Shown here: positions 1 through 8,207 of the stretch, one piece after another
Position numbering within the stretch: the stretch's first letter is position 1
Layout of the letters: each line of letters begins with the position of its first letter
Source of the DNA: Bacillus sp. FJAT-42315
Lineage (GTDB): Bacteria > Bacillota > Bacilli > Bacillales > Domibacillaceae
Length of the DNA stretch: 64,000 bases
Reading direction: 5' to 3'
Assembly: GCF_002797375.1 (NCBI RefSeq)
Contig: NZ_KZ454941.1
Span: 3,485,744 to 3,549,743, forward strand
Translations under genes and position numbers: made by a program
The notes under the pieces: generated by a model
What the model was told of the DNA's origin: nothing
Databases searched by the model: none
The model's input: only the letters and a program-made list of their open reading frames with translations

Positions 1-466
1 CGAATGGCGACAACAACATGATGATTAAGAACGGTAAAAAAAATGCATATTCAGCTGGTGACGTTAAGGCCCCCCATTTCAATAAAGGGACTACTTCAAT
101 CACGACAAGAAAGCAAAAAGCCGTAATAAATTTCCGTCTATTTTCTTTATTATTTTCATACCAACCGATAAAGTTCGCCGGAAAAAAGCCCATAAATATC
201 ATGTTCACATCAATGAAAGCACTGAAAATAAAGACAATGCTCATTTGAAGCGCCAACCAATAGGAAAAACCTCGTTGATTCATTAAAAAAAACAATTGAC
301 GATAGCTGACTAAAAATAACAAAAGTAAGCTGACACCTAGTATTCTTTTCTCCCCTGTTAGATTGGCTATTTGATAAGCAGGCATAAACAAATAAAACAA
401 GAAAACATAAGGAAGAATCCCGAACTGCTTCGGGAAAATTGTAATCTGCCAATTCTTTATACCCAT
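1..466 (-). CDS. Sensor histidine kinase, N-terminal membrane domain (partial)
   Basis: Reading frame on the minus strand, open to the window edge, so only about 155 N-terminal residues are visible. They start MGIKNWQITIFPKQFG and continue as four or five hydrophobic segments with short loops, the pattern of the membrane sensor part of YvfT/DesK-type kinases; the kinase core lies outside the window. It follows the ABC permease gene directly, matching the B. subtilis yvfR-yvfS-yvfT-yvfU order, so it probably senses a signal linked to that exporter. The ATG at 466 was chosen; a GTG at 478 overlapping the permease stop codon is an alternative. The kinase call rests on context and N-terminal resemblance, not on catalytic motifs. 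Confidence 0.72.
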   Translation of the reverse strand, partial: MGIKNWQITIFPKQFGILPYVFLFYLFMPAYQIANLTGEKRILGVSLLLLFLVSYRQLFFLMNQRGFSYWLALQMSIVFIFSAFIDVNMIFMGFFPANFIGWYENNKENRRKFITAFCFLVVIEVVPLLKWGALTSPAEYAFFLPFLIIMLLSPF

Positions 467-474
467 TTCACTGA

Positions 475-1212
475 TCACACCGCTTCTTGTTTTCTTCTAA
501 TATAGTTAGATATTAACATAAACAAAAGAAAATAAGCGCATAGAACAAGAATATTATTCCAACTAGGTGAACCTCCACGAATAATCTCCCAAGCCCCACT
601 TCCGTAATGATAGGAAGGCAGCCACTCACCGATGTTTCGCATCATTTTCGGCATAACTTCCATCGGCATCCACATCCCTCCAGCCATCGCTAGAATGATA
701 TATAAAAGGTTACTCACTCCCGAAGCAGTTTCTACTTTTTTCATCGCTCCAAACAAAGTTCCTAGTGCTAAAAACGGAAAAGCACCTATTAAAATCCACA
801 GTCCACTCCACAGCCATTCAGAAGCAGTTAGCGATACGTCATTAACAAAGGCACCAGCCATGAAAATGACAATAATCGAAAGTAAATGAATCAATGTTTG
901 CCCTACCATTTGTGCCATGAAGTAGACCGTATTGGAAAGTGGTGTCACTCGCATATAAGTTGACCAACCAAGTGATCGTTCCTGCACCATTCGAATGCCT
1001 AACGTCATAATCGCAGAACCCATCACACTAAAAGCCGTCATCGACATTAAATAATGTGCTTGCCAAAGCCCAGGGTTCGGTACGTCCGTGTTTATCACTT
1101 TTGTAAACACAATATAGAAGAAGATTGGCATTAATAAAGACCAAAAAACAAAATAAGGATTGCGCAAAATCCGAATGATTTCCACCTTACATTGCATGAA
1201 TAATACTTTCAT
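475..1212 (-). CDS. ABC-2 type transporter permease (YvfS-like)
   Basis: 245-residue integral membrane protein with about six hydrophobic segments, starting near residues 20-40 and ending near 220-235, the usual size for ABC-2 exporter permeases of the YvfS group. The stretch around GGMWMPMEVMP before the last helix is characteristic of this family. Its start lies 1 bp after the ATPase gene, and it overlaps or abuts the sensor kinase gene downstream. With the ATPase it should form a small efflux ABC transporter in the cytoplasmic membrane. Substrate unknown; related Bacillus systems are tied to drug or membrane-stress responses. Confidence 0.88.
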   Translation of the reverse strand: MKVLFMQCKVEIIRILRNPYFVFWSLLMPIFFYIVFTKVINTDVPNPGLWQAHYLMSMTAFSVMGSAIMTLGIRMVQERSLGWSTYMRVTPLSNTVYFMAQMVGQTLIHLLSIIVIFMAGAFVNDVSLTASEWLWSGLWILIGAFPFLALGTLFGAMKKVETASGVSNLLYIILAMAGGMWMPMEVMPKMMRNIGEWLPSYHYGSGAWEIIRGGSPSWNNILVLCAYFLLFMLISNYIRRKQEAV

Positions 1213-1213
1213 C

Positions 1214-2116
1214 TTACATTACCCCCTCTTCACGAGCCGTCAGCTGCTCGAACGCCGCTTCTAATCTTCCTTGTTCAATCTGAATATCACGAGCCCCCGT
1301 TTTTTCAGCAAATAGCCGAGCTAATATTTCATCTGAATCATTTGTTTCAATATAAAATCTATCATTTTGCTTGTATACCTTTTTCACACTGGACCAACTT
1401 TTTATTTGCGCTAATGAAATGGCAGTATTAGCTTGAAAAGAAACCGTTCGAGTTAAAAATTGAGCTTTTATATCCGTAGGCTTTCCGTCAGCAATAATCC
1501 GTCCTTCTTTAAACAACAAGATTCGATTAGCCACATCATCCGCCTCCTGAAGATAATGAGTCGAAAAAATGATGGTCGTTCCCCGCTCAGCCAACTGTTG
1601 AATCGTTTCCCAAAAATGCTTACGAGAACTCAAATCCATTCCAACCGTAGGCTCATCTAAAATAAGTAGCTCCGGATTTCCCGCTAATGCCAGTGCAAAG
1701 TTAAGGCGTCGCTTCTGACCACCTGAAAGCTTTTCCACTCGTGTCTTTAAATCCATTTCATTTAATCCCGTTAAAGCAATTAACTTTGCTAAAGAATGTG
1801 GATGAGGGTAATAATGACGAACTAAATTGAGCAATTCATTGACTTTTAACCCGTGCATCACACTGACATCCTGTAACATCGTGCCTAATTTTTCTCGAAC
1901 GCTTTTCTCCTTAGGCGGTTGATTAAACACTTGGATTTTTCCACTAGACGGATTTAAAAGCCCCAAAACCATCGAAATCGTCGTCGTCTTTCCCGCACCA
2001 TTCGGACCAAGAATGGCTACAATCTCTCCTGAATGAATAGAAAACGACACATCATCCACGGCCTTTTTATCGTGAAATAGCTTTGATACCCGTTCCACCT
2101 TAATCACTTCAGTCAT
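1214..2116 (-). CDS. ABC transporter ATP-binding protein (YvfR-like)
   Basis: 300 residues. Walker A GPNGAGKTT at 37-45, signature LSGGQ near 133 and Walker B LLILDEPTVGMD near 155 are intact, followed by an H-loop (STHY). The C-terminal 90 residues carry the extra domain typical of DrrA/CcmA-like exporter ATPases. It is the first gene of the operon ATPase-permease-sensor kinase. The start ATG has a strong GGAGG site (CGGAGGTGTGAAAC). It energises export by the permease encoded 1 bp downstream. An inverted-repeat operator lies 65-100 bp upstream. Confidence 0.93.
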   Translation of the reverse strand: MTEVIKVERVSKLFHDKKAVDDVSFSIHSGEIVAILGPNGAGKTTTISMVLGLLNPSSGKIQVFNQPPKEKSVREKLGTMLQDVSVMHGLKVNELLNLVRHYYPHPHSLAKLIALTGLNEMDLKTRVEKLSGGQKRRLNFALALAGNPELLILDEPTVGMDLSSRKHFWETIQQLAERGTTIIFSTHYLQEADDVANRILLFKEGRIIADGKPTDIKAQFLTRTVSFQANTAISLAQIKSWSSVKKVYKQNDRFYIETNDSDEILARLFAEKTGARDIQIEQGRLEAAFEQLTAREEGVM

Positions 2117-2181
2117 GTTTCACACCTCCGTATTCGTTAAACTAAGTGTATGATGATTAAACTCTCAGGATTAGTAGTAAA

Positions 2182-2212
2182 TGTCATCATAAAAAATGAC
2201 AATTGTCATTTT
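2182..2212 (-). promoter_or_regulatory. Candidate response-regulator operator: three TGTCAT half-sites
   Basis: A perfect 20-bp palindrome (AAAATGACAATTGTCATTTT) spans 2193-2212, and a third half-site TGTCAT lies at 2182-2187, so TGTCAT / ATGACA / TGTCAT occur in 28 bp with the two direct copies 22 bp apart (about two helical turns). It sits upstream of the YvfR-like ATPase gene, overlapping a possible -35 TTGTCA. Arrangement and context suggest binding of a NarL/LuxR-type response regulator, the class that pairs with YvfT-like kinases. The regulator identity is inferred. Confidence 0.5.
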
Positions 2213-2330
2213 CTGTGTGTTGAGGCTTCGACTGTTATTTGTAGTTGACCGCCTGATTACTACTCTTGTCCGACTGAAAGCAACTCCATTACGACTGAAA
2301 AACAGCCCAATCAGCGGATCAACACCAAAA

Positions 2331-2371
2331 ACACCGCTACCCCCGAATAGTTATTCGTGGATTAGCGGTGT
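2331..2371 (-). terminator. Rho-independent terminator of the rRNA methyltransferase gene
   Basis: ACACCGCTA at 2331-2339 pairs with TAGCGGTGT at 2363-2371, with an inner GAATA/TATTC stem. Read on the minus strand the stem is followed by TTTTT. It lies just past the stop codon at 2392. No convincing gene is seen between here and the ATPase start at 2116. Confidence 0.8.
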
Positions 2372-2391
2372 ACTCATGTCTTATATTTAAT

Positions 2392-3591
2392 TTATCCCTT
2401 CTTCACTCGAACAAATACTACCTTCAAATAATCACCTTCCGGAAACGAGCGTGTCGTTCGAAAGTCCGCAGGTAAGCTGTACTCTTCAAGAATAGTGTAG
2501 TTGGTACCCGTTTCTTGGCATGCCATCTGAATAAACTGTTTAAACTTTTTCATATCAAATGTGCTGCAGTTGGTGGAAGCGACGATCACGCCTTGATTTT
2601 TTGTCAAGGCAATTGTCTCTTTAAGCAACGCCGTGTAATCCTTAGCTGCGCTGAATGTCCGTTTTTTCGTTTTGGCGAAGCTCGGTGGGTCAAGGACAAC
2701 GAGATCAAATGTCCGTTCTTTGCGAGCTGCGTATTTAAAGTATTGAAACACATCATCGACGACAATTTGCTGCTGTTCATAATCAATGCCGTTCACTGCA
2801 AATTGCTCAATTGTCTTTGGACGGCTACGATTAGCTACATCCACACTTGTTGTCATTTTGGCTCCGCCAAGGGCCGCATTGACCGAGAAAGCGCCTGTGT
2901 AGGAAAACATATTCAGCATTTCGGCTCCATCCGAGTAGCGTTCGCGAATGGCTTTGCGCACATCTCGTTGATCAAGAAAAATCCCCGTCATCGCCCCATC
3001 ATTTAAGTAGACGGCAAACTTCACGCCATTTTCTTTAACAATCAATGGGAATGTTCCGCGCTCACCCATGACAAAGTCATCTTCTTCAATATATTGTCCC
3101 TTTTCTTTGAAGCGCTTTTTCTGATAGACGCCTTTGTACTCCGTCGTCTGAGCAAGCGCCGCTAAAAGGTTTTCTTTAAACGAATACATACCCTTGCTAT
3201 ACCATTGAATGAGATAATAGCCGTCGTAATAATCAATCGTTACACCACCAAGACCATCGCCTTCCCCATTGAATACGCGAAAAGCTGTCGTATCAGGGTC
3301 AGCTAACAACTCTTGTCGATGGGTAAGAGCCTCCTGAATTTTCTTTGTAAAAAAAGCTTCGTCCACACTTTCTTCTTGATTATGACTGATCACCCAACCG
3401 AGCCCCTTGTTTTGAATGCCATAATAGCCGATGCCAATAAAATTATTTTTCTCATCCACTAGTCGCAGTAATTCACCCTCGTGTTTCAACAACTTTTCAT
3501 TATCAACAGCTTCCTTTTCAATTAGTGGATAACCTTTTTTCATTTTAGCCGCATATTTTCTATTTATTTTTATCGTTAAAAGTTTTGTCAT
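2392..3591 (-). CDS. Class I SAM-dependent rRNA (cytosine-C5) methyltransferase, RlmI/YwbD type
   Basis: 399 residues, the normal length for RlmI-type enzymes. An N-terminal PUA-like RNA-binding domain (about 1-75) precedes an EEHEE-type domain and a Rossmann methyltransferase domain with FSYTGAFS (SAM-binding motif I, about 230) and the catalytic-loop motif VLDPPSFAK (about 300). The late STNCS segment matches the cysteine-containing motif of this group. It should methylate a cytosine of 23S rRNA using S-adenosylmethionine. Single-gene unit with its own terminator. B. subtilis YwbD is the closest type I recognise; the exact target base is not deducible. Confidence 0.88.
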   Translation of the reverse strand: MTKLLTIKINRKYAAKMKKGYPLIEKEAVDNEKLLKHEGELLRLVDEKNNFIGIGYYGIQNKGLGWVISHNQEESVDEAFFTKKIQEALTHRQELLADPDTTAFRVFNGEGDGLGGVTIDYYDGYYLIQWYSKGMYSFKENLLAALAQTTEYKGVYQKKRFKEKGQYIEEDDFVMGERGTFPLIVKENGVKFAVYLNDGAMTGIFLDQRDVRKAIRERYSDGAEMLNMFSYTGAFSVNAALGGAKMTTSVDVANRSRPKTIEQFAVNGIDYEQQQIVVDDVFQYFKYAARKERTFDLVVLDPPSFAKTKKRTFSAAKDYTALLKETIALTKNQGVIVASTNCSTFDMKKFKQFIQMACQETGTNYTILEEYSLPADFRTTRSFPEGDYLKVVFVRVKKG

Positions 3592-3691
3592 AGTTCCTCC
3601 ATCATTGTTTCTGATTGCTTCTTATTTATTATGGCACAATGCAAGGGTTTAAGGCATCTTTCACTTTACTTTTTCATTTTCATATAGTAAA

Positions 3692-3703
3692 TTGTCAAAA
3701 CAA
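3692..3703. promoter_or_regulatory. Possible GntR-type operator
   Basis: Short inverted repeat TTGT-CAAA-ACAA about 30 bp upstream of the GntR regulator start, resembling the GT...AC core of FadR-subfamily operators. Position suits autoregulation. Weak, because the site is short and AT-rich. Confidence 0.28.
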
Positions 3704-3733
3704 CCAATCATCCTACAAATTTGAGGTGTTACT

Positions 3734-4420
3734 ATGAATATATCAAAAACAAAACGAGTGTCGCTTGTAGATCAGGTCATTTCTCAAATGGAAGCCCTGA
3801 TTGAATCAGGAGAATGGCCAATTGGCGATCGCATCGCTCCAGAGCTGGAATTAATGGCGCAGTTTGATGTCAGCCGGAATACATTGAGAGAAGCTATTCG
3901 ATCACTCGTACATGCAGGGCTTTTACAAACAAAGCAAGGGAGTGGCACCTTCGTCTGTTCAACTAGCGTATTAGGCGTGGCTCTTGAACGCAGAATCCAA
4001 CAATCTAACTTATTAGAAACGTTAGAAGTACGCCACGCTTTAGAACGAGAAGCCGCACAACTAGCGGCACAAAGACGCAACAAAGAAGACATCAAACAAT
4101 TACAACTTCATTTATCTGCCTGTCAGGAAGCGGTAAAATCAAAGGAGCAGCAAGCCTATGCAGAAGCAGATATTCAATTGCACAAAGCCATCGCAGTAGC
4201 GACTCATAACCGTTTACTTATCGATTTATATGACCATATGACGGTGTCTCTCCATGAATCTGTTCATCAGTTGGTGGAAAGCAACTCTTGCTTAGAGATT
4301 CATCTGCAAATTCATCACCAACTCGTGCAAGCGATTATTAGCCAGGATAGCCAACAAGCCATGGAAGCTGTTAATTCTTATATGACTCAGCTAAAAACAG
4401 ATACGGGGAAGCTCTCATGA
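3734..4420 (+). CDS. GntR-family regulator, FadR/FCD subfamily
   Basis: 228 residues. An N-terminal winged helix of GntR type (about 8-75: IGDRIAPELELMAQFDVSRN then LREAIRSLVHAGLLQTKQGSGTFV) is joined to an all-helical FCD ligand domain (about 80-220) with Asp/His positions typical of metal-dependent FCD pockets (LHKAI, HLQIHHQLVQAI). Good GAGGTG site 5 bp before ATG. The stop codon overlaps the start of the MFS gene (ATGA), so it very likely controls that transporter in response to a small organic acid or related ligand. Ligand unknown. Confidence 0.9.
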   Translation: MNISKTKRVSLVDQVISQMEALIESGEWPIGDRIAPELELMAQFDVSRNTLREAIRSLVHAGLLQTKQGSGTFVCSTSVLGVALERRIQQSNLLETLEVRHALEREAAQLAAQRRNKEDIKQLQLHLSACQEAVKSKEQQAYAEADIQLHKAIAVATHNRLLIDLYDHMTVSLHESVHQLVESNSCLEIHLQIHHQLVQAIISQDSQQAMEAVNSYMTQLKTDTGKLS

Positions 4421-5634
4421 GTACACATCAAGCAGCGAAGCAACTAGATCCATCAAGAGAAACTATTCAACAAGGTACCTGGTTGCTCTTGATCGGCATT
4501 GTTTTACTTGGAGCCAATTTAAGAGCCCCGTTGACGTCTGTAGGTCCATTAGTCGCTTCCATTCGTGACAGTTTACATTTATCGAATACTTCAGCGGGTG
4601 CGTTAACAGCCGTGCCACTCCTTGCTTTCGCCTTCTTATCACCGTTCGCGCCAAAATTATCACAGCGCTTCGGTTTAGAACGCACATTATTCGCTTCCTT
4701 GCTATTATTAACGTTTGGTATTGCTATACGCTCTACTGGGGGAATGACTACGTTATTTACCGGAACTATTTTACTCGGTTTAGCCATCTCCGTTTCCAAC
4801 GTCTTACTGCCAAGCTTAATTAAACGAGACTTTGCCAAAAACATCGGGGTGATGACAGGGATTTATGCTGTTTCCATGAACTTATGCGGCGCAATAGCAA
4901 CTGGTGTCAGTGTACCGCTCTCTTCTCTTCTAGGTTTAGGTTGGCGTGGGGCTCTCGGCTGTTGGGGGGTATTATCCTTATTGGCCATCTTCTTTTGGAT
5001 TCCGCAATTGAAACAGCGGTCAAAAGTAACGACAAATGCCCAAACAACCAGCGAAAAATCCATTAATTTATGGCGTTCGCACTTAGCTTGGCAAGTCACC
5101 TTTTTTATGGGTCTTCAGTCTTTAATCTTTTACACCGTGATTACCTGGCTACCGGAAATTCTGAAAGAACAAGGTCTGCACGCAAACGAAGCTGGCTGGA
5201 TGCTTTCTATTATGCAATTTGCTTTACTACCTTTCACTTTTATCGTCCCAATTTGGGCAGGACGACTACAAAGTCAGTGTCTATTAGTCGCCTTGACCGC
5301 TGGATTATTTTTGTCAGGGCTAAGTGGCATATTGTATGGAAGCACTCAGCTCACTCTTTTATGGGTCATCTTAATCGGGATTGGTGGAGGATTTGCCTTC
5401 AGTTTAGCGATGATGTTCTTTAGCCTTCGTACACAAAGCACCCAAGAAGCTGCTGAGCTATCAGGTATGGCCCAGTCACTAGGCTACCTCCTAGCCGCTA
5501 CCGGTCCGGTATTATTTGGCTGGCTCCATGACATCACGCATAGTTGGACTATTCCTTTACTTATGCTGATCGTCATTTCCATATTTATTTTTATTTTTGG
5601 GATGGGTGCAGGGAAAAAAGGTTATGTGAAATAG
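4417..5634 (+). CDS. MFS transporter, CynX/NimT family (YycB-like)
   Basis: 405 residues with 12 predicted membrane segments. The opening GIVLLGANLRAPLTSVGPLV and the later GIYAVSMNLCGAIATG are hallmarks of the CynX/NimT group (cyanate, 2-nitroimidazole and related permeases). It overlaps the upstream GntR gene by 4 bp and is translationally coupled to it. Location: cytoplasmic membrane. The group is functionally mixed, so import or export of a specific compound cannot be read from sequence. The gene ends about 90 bp before the next promoter, without a strong terminator. Confidence 0.9.
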   Translation: MSTHQAAKQLDPSRETIQQGTWLLLIGIVLLGANLRAPLTSVGPLVASIRDSLHLSNTSAGALTAVPLLAFAFLSPFAPKLSQRFGLERTLFASLLLLTFGIAIRSTGGMTTLFTGTILLGLAISVSNVLLPSLIKRDFAKNIGVMTGIYAVSMNLCGAIATGVSVPLSSLLGLGWRGALGCWGVLSLLAIFFWIPQLKQRSKVTTNAQTTSEKSINLWRSHLAWQVTFFMGLQSLIFYTVITWLPEILKEQGLHANEAGWMLSIMQFALLPFTFIVPIWAGRLQSQCLLVALTAGLFLSGLSGILYGSTQLTLLWVILIGIGGGFAFSLAMMFFSLRTQSTQEAAELSGMAQSLGYLLAATGPVLFGWLHDITHSWTIPLLMLIVISIFIFIFGMGAGKKGYVK

Positions 5635-5721
5635 GATGATTTTTTTCGATATCCCCTCTTGTTTAAACCTATAGAAACTTGTTAACACTAGTAGAAAAAA
5701 GGTGTCTACAAGGAGGACCTA

Positions 5722-6147
5722 ATGAAAAAATTTAATTATGTATTAGTAATACTTTTCGCTATGGTGATGGCTGGCTGTAATTTTAATAACCATCTTGATT
5801 CAGCCAAAAAAGCGGTGGAAACGAGTAAAGAGATGCCTGATTTAACGAGAGGAGTCGACAAAGTGCTGACTTCTTTAGAAGACTTGAGTACAGTAGTAAA
5901 GCAGTCGCCAAATGAGACAAAGAAGATCCAAAGTATCGGAGAACAGCTTGCAGAAAATTGGGATGAGATTGAAAAACGAGTAGAAGAAGCCTTCCCTGAA
6001 GACTACAAGAACATCGAAGAAAGCCTATATCCACTCATCAGCGAAGCAAAAAAAGAGACACCTAATGTACAAAAAATTAAACCATTGATGACCGATACGA
6101 AGAAGAAAATCACTGAATTCAAAGAAAAACTAGAAATATCTACGTAA
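5722..6147 (+). CDS. Small lipoprotein, DUF6376-like
   Basis: 141 residues. Type II signal peptide with lipobox VMAGC (Cys19), so the mature protein is anchored on the outer face of the membrane. The rest is almost entirely charged amphipathic helix (residues 25-140), rich in Lys and Glu, with three or four helical blocks and no catalytic motif. It resembles short Bacillus lipoproteins annotated as DUF6376; I cannot assign a role. AAGGAGG lies 8 bp before ATG. A very strong 19-bp hairpin begins within the stop codon. Confidence 0.8.
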   Translation: MKKFNYVLVILFAMVMAGCNFNNHLDSAKKAVETSKEMPDLTRGVDKVLTSLEDLSTVVKQSPNETKKIQSIGEQLAENWDEIEKRVEEAFPEDYKNIEESLYPLISEAKKETPNVQKIKPLMTDTKKKITEFKEKLEIST

Positions 6148-6195
6148 CAAATTCCTATCCCTGCAAACAACGGTTGGCAGGGATAGGAATTTGTT
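6146..6195. terminator. Perfect 19-bp hairpin, bidirectional terminator
   Basis: AACAAATTCCTATCCCTGC (6146-6164) is exactly complementary to 6177-6195, with a 12-nt loop. It starts inside the stop codon of the lipoprotein gene and lies between two convergent genes, so it can end transcription from both sides. Confidence 0.85.
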
Positions 6196-6225
6196 CGGGT
6201 GTTTCTTGATTTGGACTACATTTTC

Positions 6226-6612
6226 TCAACTTTGACTGGAATGAGGTTCCTTTACACTTAAAGAAGCAAATGAACCTTCTGCTTGTATTTGATTCTTCCA
6301 TTCTTTCATTTGCTCGACCATTTGCAAAAGCTGCTCTCGTTCGCTCTCTAGTTGTTTGATTTTATAATCAATGGAGGTACTCCACTTCATCGGATCAGCT
6401 TCTGCCACAAACTCTTTAATCTCCATTAATGTGAATTGACAACTTTTCAACAGCTTAATCTTTTTCATCACTTGAATTTTATCATGATCATAATATCGAT
6501 AATTCGTTTCTGGATCTATGTACGATGGTGTTAATAAATGAAGATCGCTATAATAACGAATCGTCTTTACTGGCACCCCGCATATTTTTGAAAACTGGCC
6601 AATGGAATACAT
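6226..6612 (-). CDS. MerR-family transcriptional regulator
   Basis: 128 residues. N-terminal MerR winged helix (about 1-70: YSIGQFSKICGVPVKTIRYY, with the NYRYYD wing) followed by a long coiled-coil helix (about 75-115) and a short tail without clustered cysteines, so it probably senses an organic ligand or a stress rather than a thiol metal. There is no adjacent co-directional target gene; the divergent neighbour is the AIM24 gene 220 bp away. Regulon unknown. Confidence 0.88.
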   Translation of the reverse strand: MYSIGQFSKICGVPVKTIRYYSDLHLLTPSYIDPETNYRYYDHDKIQVMKKIKLLKSCQFTLMEIKEFVAEADPMKWSTSIDYKIKQLESEREQLLQMVEQMKEWKNQIQAEGSFASLSVKEPHSSQS

Positions 6613-6698
6613 ACTGCCTCCTATTTACTTTATTATCCATTTTATCAAACTATTCTTAAATAAACATTAAAACAACATTCTCTACAATTTCTCGACAC

Positions 6699-6743
6699 GA
6701 GATGCCTGTCACTCCCCGAAGTTTGTCGAATGAAAGTTATCTC
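6699..6743. repeat. Dispersed intergenic repeat, copy 1 (core GCCTGTCACTCCCCGA)
   Basis: The core at 6704-6732 closely matches a second copy at 40804-40832. It contains a small CGA...TCG hairpin and is flanked by GAGAT (6699-6703) and ATCTC (6739-6743), which can pair. In the second copy the flanks differ in sequence but also pair (AAGGTG/CACCTT). Structured intergenic elements with this core occur widely in Bacillaceae to my recollection. Confidence 0.6.
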
Positions 6744-6779
6744 ATTATATAAAGTCACCTTAACAGAAAAGGAAAAAAA

Positions 6780-6807
6780 CGAAACCTTTCATGGGAAAAC
6801 TCGTATA
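6780..6807 (+). promoter_or_regulatory. SigW-like ECF promoter upstream of the AIM24 gene
   Basis: cGAAAC at 6780-6785, 16-nt spacer, CGTATA at 6802-6807. This matches the B. subtilis SigW consensus (TGAAAC-N16-CGTATA) in all but one position. The RBS AAGGAGG and ATG follow about 20 bp downstream of the -10. It predicts cell-envelope-stress control of the AIM24 gene. Confidence 0.6.
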
Positions 6808-6831
6808 TTCTACTAAAAAGGAGGGTGCATA

Positions 6832-7623
6832 ATGAATAACCACGAAATTGATTACAAGATTTATGGCGATGATATGCAGTTTGTTGAAGTCGAGCTTGAT
6901 CCACAAGAAACGGTGATCGCAGAAGCTGGGAGCTTAATGATGATGGAAGATGGCATCCGCATGGAAACAGTATTTGGTGACGCCTCTGCTAATCAAGGCA
7001 GTGGGTTAATGGGGAAATTAATCGGTGCTGGTAAACGAGTTATTACGGGAGAAAGCTTGTTCATGACGACATTTACGAATGAAGGAAGCGGGAAAAAGCA
7101 CGTTTCTTTCGCCGCTCCTTACCCTGGGAAAATCATTCCGATGGATTTAAGTGAGCTTGGTGGAAAAATTATTTGTCAAAAAGATGCGTTCTTAGCAGCC
7201 GCGAAAGGCGTTTCTGTCGGTATTGAATTACAACGAAAGCTAGGTGCTGGCTTCTTCGGTGGCGAAGGCTTTATTATGCAAAAGCTTGAAGGAGACGGAA
7301 TGAGCTTTGTTCACGCTGGTGGGACGATGTATCAAAAAACACTCGCTCCTGGAGAACTGATTCGCATTGATACAGGTTGCTTAGTCGCTATGACCCAAGA
7401 TGTTCATTATGACATTGAAGCCGTTAGCGGTATTAAGACGGCTTTATTTGGTGGCGAAGGCTTATTCTTTGCGACATTGCGAGGTCCAGGTACGGTTTGG
7501 GTACAATCGTTGCCATTCAGCCGCTTAGCGAGCCGCGTCTTTGCATCGGCACCGCAAACAGGAAGCTCCTCTAAAGGTGAAGGTGGCATCGGCGGATTTT
7601 TTAATATGTTTAGTGATGATTAA
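6832..7623 (+). CDS. AIM24 / TIGR00266 family protein
   Basis: 263 residues, single AIM24-type domain over the full length: repeated glycine-rich beta-strand segments ([54 protein letters not shown]) and a Ser/Gly/Phe-rich tail ([12 protein letters not shown]) found in TIGR00266 proteins. No signal peptide or membrane helix is visible. Cellular role is poorly defined in bacteria. The SigW-like promoter just upstream suggests an envelope-stress function. Strong AAGGAGG before ATG; own terminator follows. Confidence 0.9.
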   Translation: MNNHEIDYKIYGDDMQFVEVELDPQETVIAEAGSLMMMEDGIRMETVFGDASANQGSGLMGKLIGAGKRVITGESLFMTTFTNEGSGKKHVSFAAPYPGKIIPMDLSELGGKIICQKDAFLAAAKGVSVGIELQRKLGAGFFGGEGFIMQKLEGDGMSFVHAGGTMYQKTLAPGELIRIDTGCLVAMTQDVHYDIEAVSGIKTALFGGEGLFFATLRGPGTVWVQSLPFSRLASRVFASAPQTGSSSKGEGGIGGFFNMFSDD

Positions 7624-7634
7624 TTAGCACTCTG

Positions 7635-7668
7635 ATCGCCCTAGAATCTACTCTAGGGTGATTTTTTT
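7635..7668 (+). terminator. Rho-independent terminator after the AIM24 gene
   Basis: TCGCCCTAGA (7636-7645) pairs with TCTAGGGTGA (7652-7661), 6-nt loop, followed by seven T residues. Confidence 0.88.
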
Positions 7669-7730
7669 CCAATTTCAAATAGAGATTTGTTGTATAATTA
7701 CTTTTATTAACTGCATAAGGGGGAATGGGA

Positions 7731-8156
7731 ATGAGTAGAGAAATTATTGAATTAACAAATGAAGCTCAATGGAGACAAGCGTTTCCGTTAATGGCACAAT
7801 TGCGGCCTACATTGACGGTGGAAAGATATCTTGATTTATTGCCGAAAATGACTAAAAACAACTATCATTTATTCGCCATGGTCGAACAAAATCAATTTCT
7901 TGCTTTAGCAGGCGTGGACTTAGCGACCAATCTTTATAACGGCTACCATGTTTTTTTATATGATCTAGTCGTTGATGAAAATCAGCGATCTGGTGGCTTA
8001 GGTGCTGAGATGCTAGAATTTGTACATAGCTGGGGGGAAAGTCAGGGAGCGGAGTACGTTTCATTAGAATCTGCCCTTCATCGAGAAGCAGCTCATCGTT
8101 TTTATGAAAATCATGAGTACGACAAATGGTGTTACTCCTTTAGAAAGAAACTTTAA
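7731..8156 (+). CDS. GNAT-family N-acetyltransferase
   Basis: 141 residues. GNAT fold: acetyl-CoA loop region DLVVDENQRSGGLGAEML (pattern V..-.R..G.G, about 80-97), then a helix-strand and the HRFYENHEYDK segment typical of motif B. Start placed at the second ATG (7731): AAGGGGG lies 7 bp upstream of it but touches the ATG at 7725. Substrate unknown; family members acetylate amines of small molecules or proteins. Monocistronic by spacing. Confidence 0.88.
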   Translation: MSREIIELTNEAQWRQAFPLMAQLRPTLTVERYLDLLPKMTKNNYHLFAMVEQNQFLALAGVDLATNLYNGYHVFLYDLVVDENQRSGGLGAEMLEFVHSWGESQGAEYVSLESALHREAAHRFYENHEYDKWCYSFRKKL

Positions 8157-8207
8157 GTCTAATTTATATTTTCTTAATATTCGAAAAAGAAAGCGAGCCT
8201 ATTTTAT

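Noticed and set aside
2196-2390. Short plus-strand open frame as a gene
   Set aside because: It runs through the operator palindrome and the terminator hairpin and has no ribosome site or recognisable product.
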